A program made the position numbers and the translations under genes. DNA of 64,000 nucleotides from Chitinophaga niastensis. Its GTDB lineage: Bacteria; Bacteroidota; Bacteroidia; Chitinophagales; Chitinophagaceae. Below the pieces are notes generated by a model. That model was given only the letters and a program-made list of their open reading frames with translations, searched no databases and was not told where the DNA came from. Positions 12,501 through 19,783 of this stretch are shown piece after piece (position 1 is the first letter of the stretch; each line of letters starts with the position of its first letter). The stretch covers positions 1-64,000 of the forward strand of contig NZ_PYAW01000003.1 of the NCBI RefSeq assembly GCF_003014755.1. Direction: 5' to 3'.

Positions 12501-13359
12501 CGGCGCCACCTATCGTAAGCGCATATGATTGGCTGGATGATTTATATCCGAAACCGATTTTAGGATGAAACGGTGGTGTATTATAGGAATAGATGGAACC
12601 CACCTCCCCGCTCAGGCGGGCAATTGAAAAAGTATTTCCCAGTGTAAGCTCTTTGTATCCTTCACGGGTGTTATAGCTCAGGTTGGCGGCAACACCTGTG
12701 GACACAAATTCTGCATCTTGCACATGTGCATCCAGCGACAAACCTGCGCTTACTGTTACACCGCTGCTGGTATTGGAATTAACCCCGGCATTTAAGTTTC
12801 CCGTGAGTAAGCCGTTATTGCCAAGACCTAATGACAGCCCCGCATTGACACCAAATTCGGCACCCATACCGGTATAGCTGTCGCTAAAAACACCCAGGGA
12901 GATAGACCCTGATAACTTCGCCACGTCTGTTCCTTTCAGTTCAAGCCTTACCATTCCTCTTCCCCCATAAGTGGTCCGGGGAGCGGTATAATGTTTTGTG
13001 GTGATAACATCTCCGGAGAAATCATCCGGCACGCCGCGTAATTGCCTGTTAACAGCGCCTACATTGAGGTTCCAGCCAAGTCCCACCCAACTCGCTTCGT
13101 CATCCATGCCAACACCAGATGCATAATTAAGGTTCACCGGATATCCGTCTACATCCATAACCGGTATGTTATATTTAAATGCACCTGTAAAAGGGTCCAC
13201 CATATCATTGGTGCTATACGCAGCAAACTGCTTGTGCTCCGGCTGATTAGGGCCGGAGGTGAGTGCCAGGGAATAAAGCGGCAATAAGGTTTCCAGCGAT
13301 AGTAATGACAGGAAAAAAAATGCCAGTGTCTTTTTAATCTTTATACTCTTTATGATCAT
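6580..13359 (-). CDS. Giant secreted SpvB/RHS-like protein with PA14-like and carbohydrate-binding-like modules
   Basis: 2259 aa with a hydrophobic export signal (about residues 10-33). Residues about 47-115 match the SpvB/TcB-type N-terminal pattern: a PFTGAF-K-Y-x-IPV segment, then LNYASGVGMD and VGLGWNLNVGAVNR. Residues about 140-330 are Gly/Ser-rich beta-like sequence. Residues about 1705-1800 look like a PA14-like beta domain. Residues about 2040-2190 look like a carbohydrate-binding jelly roll (HTGNYCLKL, FSAWVKDGS, AAIDDIRIFP), followed by an RHS-type tail (YAYDERTLRLMAEMDENN, FYEYDDEG). No type IX sorting domain is visible at the end. It overlaps the upstream lipoprotein gene by 4 bases (ATGA) and the downstream gene by 1 base. 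With the partial giant protein at 1-5735 it resembles a TcB/TcC-like shell split over two chains; that comparison is inference. Confidence 0.82.
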   Translation of the reverse strand: MIIKSIKIKKTLAFFFLSLLSLETLLPLYSLALTSGPNQPEHKQFAAYSTNDMVDPFTGAFKYNIPVMDVDGYPVNLNYASGVGMDDEASWVGLGWNLNVGAVNRQLRGVPDDFSGDVITTKHYTAPRTTYGGRGMVRLELKGTDVAKLSGSISLGVFSDSYTGMGAEFGVNAGLSLGLGNNGLLTGNLNAGVNSNTSSGVTVSAGLSLDAHVQDAEFVSTGVAANLSYNTREGYKELTLGNTFSIARLSGEVGSIYSYNTPPFHPKIGFGYKSSSQSYALTIGGAGYTVFAGGGLTGYMSKQEVQSEINTNAAYGYLYADRGTNVKEAVMDFMREKENPVIANLPNIALPVVTPDVFSYTNQAGSGQFRLQRGNSGVVFDPNVEDKSSNLSIGADYGFGGYFHGGVQFYDQTVTNTTRKWQNNNLFLSVADYKSDPTKLLEEQAYFKMMNEQTAEDAGYVNSIQGDKLVAVSLTERTALAKLHDKNGNTFIPSGAYKKNGRQIRTSPISYLTVAEALRTSANNSYNSYKFYDSTLKTPPVCGPDIASVISRKDANKKMQHISEITVTESDGKRAVYGLPVYNLHQDEYTFAVNPAYKSTQADIAQNLISMDTLPNGEVMHDYGKDKYYQHEIQPAYASSFLLTSILSPDYVDVTNNGITDDDLGTAVKFNYSKVDGNFGWRTPMAAGKALYNRGLNADPTDDKGSVIYGEKELWYLNSIETKTKIAYFITDDRDDALGVTNFYGQINNNVKQRRLKEIRLYSKSDLTQPIKTAYFEYDYSLCPGVPNNSKGGGKLTLKKVYFTYATSKKGMHHPYQFDYANNQNYALLSSDRWGMFKPGTDNAGGGFGAMRNDEFPYTIQDTAITNNNARKWNLSTITLPTGGSINVEYESGDYAYVQDRRAMQMVSINAMVKDSLGTVTTSMGDAHGFKIAAPGPLRGANDAAILQNFVTDYLNGRNDFYVKMNMNVSDQPYNTSDSYFDNVSCYGEVVKVRDNKDGTYNIIFKDITEGNVTANPFIMAAWQKMRLEYPMYAYPGYEDRIKDASGIERALNAIVNAIGNLSELRKNFNERAQQNNFAVTANLSKSFARVVKGNGIKIGGPARVRKIRMMDAWDVMSGNTAPAAGYGQQYEYRITTGADTISSGVASYEPSIGADENPMRMPVPYSQESKGTLTNYFYLEEPFGESLFPAPQVGYSNVIVRDLDASGNADPLKSTGWIQHEFYTAKDYPVIVAAQARPDVMRKGPSGWSSFSGANQVYELAMSQGYVIWLNDMHGKSKAERVFNQSGAEISSSAYYYKSAALDAGKQQLNNTVATIDEKGNINPAEVIGREIEMITDMREQESKDFGTAIQLGVDVIPFIFGIPLPIPHWPRKDNDNYKLFRSAAVLKTVQQTGILDHVVKTINGSTVTAANLVFDRYTGQPVVTRTNNEYNDPVYSVNLPAYWRYNKMSGAYKNINTVFKQLTTDANGIIAPQFSSLLTGGDEMMDLNNPNNFGKRYWVISSPTANDAVSRVRLIDDGGNLVSNFNGDVKLYRSGYRNQPGASAGTILCLKNPVVANQLAVFSTADGTSYKVTDAKAVLYEEEWGAKMCLSCPSGYTLNPDGTRCELLPVKNMNDTLKVVTGLMNAVYGTSGAVFVMADNSTKTKSNSFWGGNCSGGTSFMAQSASFAASSTPAASVPTDSAGKIAAMKSAAISMNSIVPLVSTVCGRMNQVAIWLNGVAIGYMNTWMGVEACFTAPTAGTYAIGYGADNLLRVYIDDQLVINTPNLGDNVNYYNAWKIVPYTVTTGKHRLRMEFQNISTPMLPDAQNPGAAGLEIYSMSPDALFNISEGLVSNYTVFSSTQFKDTLNTGALNTAPVNSYILDQNGNRRISRYQCVNGATPNICDSPYVCDSRSVIVNPYLTGVLGNWRVSEEKVYEGSRTDQQIFANKGAGLNLRNSGYLPGFRSYWYYDATGVKWDAVPANDKWVTSRYVTLYDKYGQELENKDALFRYSSAVYGYRGAIPVAVGSNSMSRELFYDGFEDYKFNGICGAVSCGDGSFNIYNSLGSTYADYLKSDDAHTGNYCLKLTKSIELVANVHSLEHKPQSGNYLDNDVTGQYIRKLTQGLYPQGFQPMPTKKYVFSAWVKDGSSGGSQPISLYANNQNIPLQVKAVVEGWKQVEGVLDMALITTTSGGLRLLIPASASAAIDDIRIFPYNATIKTYAYDERTLRLMAEMDENNFATFYEYDDEGTLVRVKKETDLGIMTLKETRSVFRKIN

Positions 13360-13889
13360 AGCCTGCAGCTTAAAGAATCAGATTTTTGGAGATAATTTTT
13401 TTGTAGAGGGAATACCAGTCGTGTGGAGGTGAACAGCCAGTCTTTGTACACCAGTGCCGCTTGTTGCACTGCTGACAATGGTCTCCGCTCAAAAATGACC
13501 AGGTATTCCACACCGTTAATGTTGCCGTTGGCAATACGTTGCGCCAGCAACGGCGACAGGGTATCGTGATTCAGTATCAGTTGAAAAATGGTATCCAGTC
13601 CATAGCTCATGGCTTTATTCTCCTGCTTCTGGCTATCGTTTACGCCTGTACGTAGAATATTGATCTTAAAACACATTTCCGTCTGATCTGCTTTTGCAGC
13701 TTTATTATTCACACGCTCCCAGCATTCCGGCAAATAGGTCAGCCTGACTACTGTATTACCAATATGTTTTTCCTGTACCAGTCCGCTTTTCCGGTCATCC
13801 ATCAATTGCTGCAATGGGCGACGGGAATTGCCATTGCAGGCGGTCATCATTAAATAAATGGCTAACAGCCATTTCACGGGCCTCCTCAT
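13356..13889 (-). CDS. Small lipoprotein of RHS operon
   Basis: 177 aa. The N-terminus is basic and hydrophobic and ends in a lipobox-like LMMTAC with cysteine at residue 18, so an outer- or inner-membrane lipoprotein is likely. The mature part has no family I recognise. Its start overlaps the preceding gene's stop (TAATG) and its stop overlaps the start of the 2259-aa gene (ATGA), so all three are probably translated as a coupled set. A role in assembling or tethering the giant proteins is plausible but unproven. Confidence 0.72.
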   Translation of the reverse strand: MRRPVKWLLAIYLMMTACNGNSRRPLQQLMDDRKSGLVQEKHIGNTVVRLTYLPECWERVNNKAAKADQTEMCFKINILRTGVNDSQKQENKAMSYGLDTIFQLILNHDTLSPLLAQRIANGNINGVEYLVIFERRPLSAVQQAALVYKDWLFTSTRLVFPLQKNYLQKSDSLSCRL

Positions 13890-14992
13890 TATTCAGTTTC
13901 TTTTTTATAAAGGAATCTTAATTGCTTCGTTTCTCCGTCGGGGAGTTTAATGGTTAACTGGTAGTAGTAACCATCCGTAAAAGAGCGGTTATCTTCCAGA
14001 TCGATGGTAACATGATTATTACCTCTTTCCAGTTTTATGGAAGGCAGTTTTTTAATCACCTGATCGGGTGCGGTAATACAGGTAATCGTGTATTCAAGCG
14101 CTGTTTTGTCGTAAATATTATGCACCGCAAAAAGGATACGTCCCCTTGCCACATAAAAATTACCTTTCACCAGATCGTCAATATCCCGGAAGCTTTCAGG
14201 TACCTTCTTTTTCACACTATCTGTGCAGCTTATTTTAAAAGTCCACATTTCGGAGTTGGCCAATATCATTTCGTTTCTGTAGGCAGTTACCTGCCATACA
14301 TATTGCCTGCCTTCTTCCAGCTCCCGGGCAGCAGGCGGAAAAAAAAGCATTGGCATATTTATAAATTGCTGGTTAATGAGCGGCAGGTTGTATCGCAGCG
14401 CCTCTGCCTTCGCCTGACCTGGTTTCAGCGCTGTAAGTATCAGCCGGTACTGCAGGCCAGGAACGGCAGGCAGCAGCGGTTGCCAGAAGAAGGTAGGACG
14501 CTTGTCGCATATATCATCTTCTTCCGCCGGTGTTACCAGCAACAGCGGAGAAAAGGGTTGGAGATAATAGTTAAAACACTGCTCCCCTATTATGTCTCCC
14601 GCATGGGAATTATCGGCAGCTGTTAATTCAAAACAATAATCATATTCCTCTTCCGTAAAATAACCTGATTGTCTGCAGATCGCAGCTATTTTATTGTTAC
14701 CAAAATTAATGGTAGCTCCAGCCATTAACCCTACCGGAACGGGGTTCAATCCTGGCATGAGTTCAAAGGGCCTGGTTTTGATGGTTACCACGCGGCCAGC
14801 TTTTTGTGCCGTTACCGTGATATTCAAATTAACCAGCATCTTTTGCGATGCCGGCGCATTCAACCTCACCTGGAAAAGTCCATCCAGTGTACAGCCATGC
14901 ACTTCAGGTAAAAAAACGAACGACACCTGTGCCTTTGCGCAGATTCCCAGGAATAAAAATAATACAATGATCAGGTATCTAAACTTAGCCAT
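13889..14992 (-). CDS. Secreted Ig/FN3-like protein of RHS operon
   Basis: 367 aa with a clear signal peptide ending in CAKAQ (about residue 22). Residues about 160-255 have an FN3-like pattern: a proline-rich entry (LLLVTPAEEDD, PTFFWQPLLP), a central hydrophobic YRLILTAL strand, and a GRQYVWQVTAYRN strand before WTFKISC. The N-terminal 150 residues look like another beta-sandwich. No catalytic motif is seen. It lies 6 bases after the barrel gene and overlaps the lipoprotein gene by one base, so it is probably a periplasmic adaptor of the same system. Confidence 0.72.
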   Translation of the reverse strand: MAKFRYLIIVLFLFLGICAKAQVSFVFLPEVHGCTLDGLFQVRLNAPASQKMLVNLNITVTAQKAGRVVTIKTRPFELMPGLNPVPVGLMAGATINFGNNKIAAICRQSGYFTEEEYDYCFELTAADNSHAGDIIGEQCFNYYLQPFSPLLLVTPAEEDDICDKRPTFFWQPLLPAVPGLQYRLILTALKPGQAKAEALRYNLPLINQQFINMPMLFFPPAARELEEGRQYVWQVTAYRNEMILANSEMWTFKISCTDSVKKKVPESFRDIDDLVKGNFYVARGRILFAVHNIYDKTALEYTITCITAPDQVIKKLPSIKLERGNNHVTIDLEDNRSFTDGYYYQLTIKLPDGETKQLRFLYKKETE

Positions 14993-14998
14993 GTCGCT

Positions 14999-17476
14999 CT
15001 ATTTATTCAATAAATAATATAATGCCAGCTGTGTGCTGAAATTTCCGAAAAGATAATTCTGTGGTGTATTCAGCAGATTTTTTCTACAATCCATATAAAG
15101 GTTCATGTTCAGCCGGTTAAATAAATTTGCAGCAACTGTTTGTTTCACGCCTACCTGCTGTACTACCTCCTTATTATCCAGGTAAGTGAGGCCGCTGGTG
15201 CAAGAAAACAGTTTTCCCAACTGATAGCTCCAGCCGGTTTCCGCTGTAAGCAGGTTGCCATACAGCGCCTGATCTTTGATATCCTTATTATAGAACATGC
15301 TCACAGAAAGCACATGCGTGTTTACTACAATACTATGATTGACATTCAGGTTCAGCAGCAGGCTTTTAAGCGGGTAGATATCCATCTGCTGAAAACCAAG
15401 CGTGATGTTGTTATGCTGTTGCAGGTCAAACATTTTTCCACTAAGCTGAGAAGTAACACTTATCTGCCGGTTCAGGTAACCGGTTTGGCTGATATGCGCG
15501 GAAATGTTTTTCATGGCCGACTGGGCGATGCGGGCTGACAAAGAGAAATTCTTTTTCACCCGGATGCGGGTATCCACTGCATATTGGCTGTTCTTCCATT
15601 TACTGTCGGTGATGGCAGACATGCTCATATCCTGGCGGTCCATCTTAAAACCTACAGTCACCCTTCGTTTGTTCCATGATTTTTTCAGTCCCAGGCCATA
15701 GCGTACCGTTCCCCTGCTGGCTCCTGGTGAAGCAGGGTTGCTGTAACCAAGTCCGGAGTAGCTCACATAGGCTCGCTGGGATAATTGCATGGCATCAATA
15801 GCACCGGTATAGTCCAGTCCTATTGATACTGTTTGCCAGAAGTCGTTCATCAATGTAAAAGCCGCTGTTTTGGAGGCAAGTGCATAATCATTACCGGTAC
15901 CGGCATTTTTAAATTCATTATTAGACTTGGATATTTCTGCAGCGATACTTCCATATGCTCCCAGATCTATCTGTTCTGAGAAGGCGCCCACAAAAATATT
16001 CCGCGACAAACTTTGTGTATTAAATCCATTGCGCGTTTGATTGCTGGTGTTGGCATTCACCAAAGCTACATGGCTGTGGGCTTCCGTTATATCTCCCTTA
16101 CCCATCTGCAGGAATTGCATCTTATATGAGGCTGGTTCCAATGAAGATGAGAAATGCTGGTCCTTGAAAGAGCCGCCGTCATTACGGTTACCCAAGCCCA
16201 TCATCAGGAATTTGTTCTTATTAAGAAAAGACCCCTGTGCTCCGGACATAAAAAGATCGCTCACTCCTCCTTTGCTACCGCTGGCAGCAATATTGCCGAC
16301 ATTGAGACTCTTTGTCTGTAAGAGCAGGCGTTGAATAAAATTAAGTGGTAACAGTTCCTTTATATTCCTTTGCTGTGCTTCAGGATCATTCATTCGTTGC
16401 TTTACATTGTTATCAAGGGCATGCTGAGCAGAAAGGGTTTCTTTTGCTGCCAGGCCTTTTTCAACCATTGACTTCAGGTCTGCCACCTTGCTCAGGTAAT
16501 GCCTGGCAGCTATAACTGTGCTGGCATGCGCTGAAGTTGTTAGTGCAGTATCCGGGAAGGCGCCTGTCAGTTCACCTTCATTCAGCTGCAGTGTTTTATT
16601 ATCCAGTAAAAGATGTTTGATCTGATTGCTATCGAGATATACCAGTTGTTCTGCTGAAATCAGGTTCCTGAATTGGGCCACCTGCGCAGGGTCTAGCAGC
16701 GGCGTTATTTCGCTACAGGCATTCTCTATATGTTGTGTTGCAAATGATTTAACGGCGGCAGACACATTAATATCTTCCAGAAAATATTTCCTGAGGTCGT
16801 ACGATTTATTAAGGTAACCATTCATTCTCTCCACATAAGCGGCTTTGTCAAAAGAGAATTTCTTCAGGCTCTGGTCTGTCATGTTACGATCCAACGTACC
16901 TACTCCAGAAATATTTGTATAACTGATGTTTACCGGGATATTTCCTATTACCACGTTATCTTCTATATTAATACTGAATCCGGTTTTCGCCACTGCACCG
17001 GGTGTATTGTCATAGAATGCGTTACCCCATAATGTTTTGAACTGATTACCATATGCCCCGGCTTTCATAAGGTTTAATGCATTGGTTTCATTTCTGAGTG
17101 CATAAAAACCTCTTAGCTTTTCATCCAGATAGCGGTTGGTACGGGTCGTATCTTTTAACAGCTCGTAACCTTTCTTTACATGCTGTAACTGCCTGGCGCC
17201 ATATGTGTTGCTCACATGATTAAAAAACTGTTGCTCAGCAACAGCATTAAGTTGCGGGATAGCTGCTCCGGGCATGTATTGTAAACTTCCGGAGGATTTT
17301 ATCCGGTGGTTAAGGGTATCAATTACGGCTGCCTGTAAAATGGGATTATTTTTCAGCCATTGCTGATGAATAACTCCGGGAGGTCCTTGTTCAGCAGTGC
17401 GGGGAACAGGTTGCTGTGCCAGCATTATTGCAGGTAGCAGCATAAGTGACAGGGTTGAAAATATATTCTTAAACAT
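14999..17476 (-). CDS. Outer-membrane beta-barrel candidate, first gene of RHS operon
   Basis: 825 aa from the ATG at 17476, chosen because it begins a typical signal peptide (MFKNIFSTLSLMLLPAIMLAQ); an in-frame start 54 bases upstream would place 18 unusual residues before it. Residues about 25-400 are mixed and partly helical. From about residue 450 the sequence alternates polar and hydrophobic residues as in a beta-barrel, and the protein ends with short strands (NFSTQLALYYL). No TonB box or plug domain is seen. It is the promoter-proximal gene of the six-gene unit and could be the outer-membrane exporter or anchor of the giant RHS-like proteins. Family not recognised. Confidence 0.7.
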   Translation of the reverse strand: MFKNIFSTLSLMLLPAIMLAQQPVPRTAEQGPPGVIHQQWLKNNPILQAAVIDTLNHRIKSSGSLQYMPGAAIPQLNAVAEQQFFNHVSNTYGARQLQHVKKGYELLKDTTRTNRYLDEKLRGFYALRNETNALNLMKAGAYGNQFKTLWGNAFYDNTPGAVAKTGFSINIEDNVVIGNIPVNISYTNISGVGTLDRNMTDQSLKKFSFDKAAYVERMNGYLNKSYDLRKYFLEDINVSAAVKSFATQHIENACSEITPLLDPAQVAQFRNLISAEQLVYLDSNQIKHLLLDNKTLQLNEGELTGAFPDTALTTSAHASTVIAARHYLSKVADLKSMVEKGLAAKETLSAQHALDNNVKQRMNDPEAQQRNIKELLPLNFIQRLLLQTKSLNVGNIAASGSKGGVSDLFMSGAQGSFLNKNKFLMMGLGNRNDGGSFKDQHFSSSLEPASYKMQFLQMGKGDITEAHSHVALVNANTSNQTRNGFNTQSLSRNIFVGAFSEQIDLGAYGSIAAEISKSNNEFKNAGTGNDYALASKTAAFTLMNDFWQTVSIGLDYTGAIDAMQLSQRAYVSYSGLGYSNPASPGASRGTVRYGLGLKKSWNKRRVTVGFKMDRQDMSMSAITDSKWKNSQYAVDTRIRVKKNFSLSARIAQSAMKNISAHISQTGYLNRQISVTSQLSGKMFDLQQHNNITLGFQQMDIYPLKSLLLNLNVNHSIVVNTHVLSVSMFYNKDIKDQALYGNLLTAETGWSYQLGKLFSCTSGLTYLDNKEVVQQVGVKQTVAANLFNRLNMNLYMDCRKNLLNTPQNYLFGNFSTQLALYYLLNK

Positions 17477-18251
17477 ACAAATTGTGTAATCTTGGTATAA
17501 GGCTATCTCATCGGGGTGCATTTTAAACACCTTAACTTATGTTTGAAATGAAACAACAGTGAGAAACTCACAGTAGAAGATGCAGGTATAGTATCATAGT
17601 CAGCTAATAACAGACAGGTGATGTAATAAGGGTTATCAATTTAAAAATGACATCTTTTAATGTATTTTCCGGCTAATAATAGCATGCATTCCCTTTGGGA
17701 TAATAACTTTTTCATTGTAATTGAGTTTAATAACCGGTGACTCCAACCAGTTAGTAATCTATAGACAGATTTGTAATAATATCAGGTAAACCGGGACTCA
17801 CAAAGGGATACGACAGTACATAAAAAAGTCTTACATGATGATTAACAAGCTTATTTTCAATACGATGCAAAATTAATTTAAAAAATCTGCTTATCAATAA
17901 CACTTTTGGGTGAGAAGCATAAGATCAGTTTTTGGGGTGATATTTTCTTACTGTCTTAGCTTCTCAAAAGAGTATGAATCAAAAGTAGTGACACTTTACG
18001 CAGCTTATTTGCGTACAAAATCATTTCTTCTTCAGCTCATTTATTTGTTTTGGAAGTTTACTATGGCTTGCTCTATAACTATTTTTCAAAAAGTTTATCA
18101 GGATATATCATTAACCATAAAAGATTTCATGTTTTCCAGGAATTTTCCAGTGAAGGCTTTGACTAATTAAAAGGGCTTTCGGTCAATGTTGGCCAAAAGG
18201 GAAAGGGCTGTATTCATTCGCCTTTGTTGTATTGAAATCAATTTATCAAAG
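17477..18251. other. AT-rich intergenic region, no supported gene
   Basis: About 775 bases between the barrel gene (minus strand) and a decayed plus-strand gene. The base composition is clearly more AT-rich than the flanking genes. The only open frame of note, 17910-18170 on the plus strand, has no signal, motif or codon pattern that supports it. The region must contain the promoter of the large minus-strand operon, but I could not identify a convincing TAnnTTTG box for it. Confidence 0.6.
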
Positions 18252-18511
18252 ATGAAAAAATCGCCACGCTGCTGCTACTAATAATCACAATGATGCATGC
18301 ACAGGTAACACAAACTATGAAGGAAGAAAAAAGATAGGTAACCCTGTTACCCCATCAGTATGTAGCAATAATTGACAATACAGATATAAACGTCATGAAT
18401 GACATCGTAACAAAAGAGGAGAAAATAAAATCGTTGCTAAAGTAATTTTATGAATATGCTGACAGTCCGGTATTTGTAGTAACAGAATATATAGTAGGTA
18501 AGGGCAAATAA
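18252..18511 (+). pseudogene. Decayed small secreted-protein gene
   Basis: Adding one A to the A6 run just after the ATG restores a perfect signal peptide (MKKIATLLLLIITMMHAQ). The same frame then reads on for about 87 codons to a TAA at 18509, interrupted by an in-frame TAG after KEEKR and a TAA after IKSLLK. Readable fragments include LLPHQYVAIIDNTDIN and FYEYADSPVFVVTEYIV. One frameshift plus two stops in an otherwise protein-like frame indicate a dead gene. The family is not recognised. Confidence 0.6.
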
Positions 18512-18550
18512 TTTATTAGCAGTTAGTTTATTAGTACTGCAGGCTAACTG

Positions 18551-19345
18551 CTAATGATGGTATCCGTTGGTACAGTAGGCAATCCCCTGTTTTAATGTAT
18601 TAAGATATACGGTGTAATTAATGTTCTCATGTACCCGGTCGTTAAAAGGGTGATGGAGATGATAACACACTGCTTTCAGCTTTATTTTCTTCTGACTCAG
18701 GCCTGAATTAATGAAACGTGCTGCCAGCTCAATATCTTCATGTCCCCAGCCCTTCAGTTCATTATTATATCCATTTACATTTAAAAAGTCGGCTTTCCAG
18801 AAGGCACAATTACAACCAATGAGGTTCCTGGAACGTTTACTCTTTTTAATCAGCAAAGGTGCCAGCAACGGTATGCGGAGAGAGTTGAACCTGTTCTTTA
18901 ATCCTCTTGTAAAGGTGGATACTGCTTCAAAAGTGCCTGAACGCAGGAAGTGGCGGGTTTTACCTTCAGGTAGTAACACCCTGCTACCGCGGATATAATA
19001 TCCTTTTTCCGCTTCGCTGATGTGATCTTTTATAAAAAGTTCATGTAATACGATATCCCCGTCAATTTGAATAATATAGTCAGATGCAGTACCGGTGATC
19101 GCCTGATTAATGATAATCGTTTTACGAAACCCTTCATCAGGATGCCAGAAATGTTTAACAGGAATGGTCGTTTTTTTAATAAAAGCATTCACCACAGCCC
19201 TGGTAGCTTCTCCTGAGCCATCATCTGCTATAATGATCTCGTCCGGGAGAACGTTTTGTACCAAAACACTCTCCAACACAAGTTTCAACGCTTCCGGCCA
19301 ATTGTATGTTGTTACAAGCAAGGCCACCGACATTCTATCACCCAT
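18551..19345 (-). CDS. Family 2 glycosyltransferase
   Basis: 264 aa with a GT-A fold. The nucleotide-binding start is SVALLVTTYN, the first acidic pair is IIIADDGS at about residues 38-44, and the metal-binding motif is DGD at 95-97. The C-terminal segment GWGHEDIEL (199-207) is typical of GT2 enzymes with a galactosyltransferase-like C-terminal module, where E and D act in acceptor binding and catalysis. No membrane segment is present, so it acts in the cytoplasm or at the inner-membrane face. The acceptor is unknown. The start could be the ATG at 19345 or one four codons later (MSVAL). Confidence 0.85.
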   Translation of the reverse strand: MGDRMSVALLVTTYNWPEALKLVLESVLVQNVLPDEIIIADDGSGEATRAVVNAFIKKTTIPVKHFWHPDEGFRKTIIINQAITGTASDYIIQIDGDIVLHELFIKDHISEAEKGYYIRGSRVLLPEGKTRHFLRSGTFEAVSTFTRGLKNRFNSLRIPLLAPLLIKKSKRSRNLIGCNCAFWKADFLNVNGYNNELKGWGHEDIELAARFINSGLSQKKIKLKAVCYHLHHPFNDRVHENINYTVYLNTLKQGIAYCTNGYHH

Positions 19346-19346
19346 A

Positions 19347-19508
19347 TTAATTAAGTCTAGTATTAATGTTTAAATGCTTTGCTGATATAGCTTCCTGCTT
19401 GTATAACGCCATCCGGCTCCGGTTTATTACGCGGTCATCTCTTTCCCCCAGCGTACACAGCCGCTGGATATTATACGTAGATATAATCAGGAAGAATCGT
19501 AGGTCCAT
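19347..19508 (-). CDS. Possible 53-aa small ORF upstream of glycosyltransferase
   Basis: An ATG-initiated frame of 53 codons ends one base before the glycosyltransferase start, so the two could be coupled. The product is basic and has no signal peptide, membrane segment or motif I recognise. It may be the 5' leader of the glycosyltransferase mRNA rather than a gene. The next 275 bases (19509-19783) are AT-rich and show nothing else. Confidence 0.22.
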   Translation of the reverse strand: MDLRFFLIISTYNIQRLCTLGERDDRVINRSRMALYKQEAISAKHLNINTRLN

Positions 19509-19783
19509 AGTAACTTAATTGGTCAGTTATACTTAATCAGTTTGCGCTTACCTTGTATGCTAACGCTTCAAGCATATAATAAGTTACACATACAATGAGT
19601 TTTTCAATGATTTTCCAATAAAATTATGCCAAACTGATTTATTTCCAACTTCGCGTGTCTGTTTCTGGTATTACCGGCCATTTTGGTGACAAAATACAAA
19701 AACATAACAATTTTATGCAATTTATAATATATTATTGCAATGGCATAATAAATTTTTAACAAGCAATGAAAGCCTCACAAATG

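Noticed and set aside
6580..13359. Type IX sorting domain on the giant SpvB/RHS-like protein
   Set aside because: The C-terminus ends in RHS-like sequence and a basic tail without the type A or type B sorting pattern.
17910..18170. Plus-strand 86-codon frame in the AT-rich gap
   Set aside because: No motif, signal or codon pattern supports it; compatible with chance.
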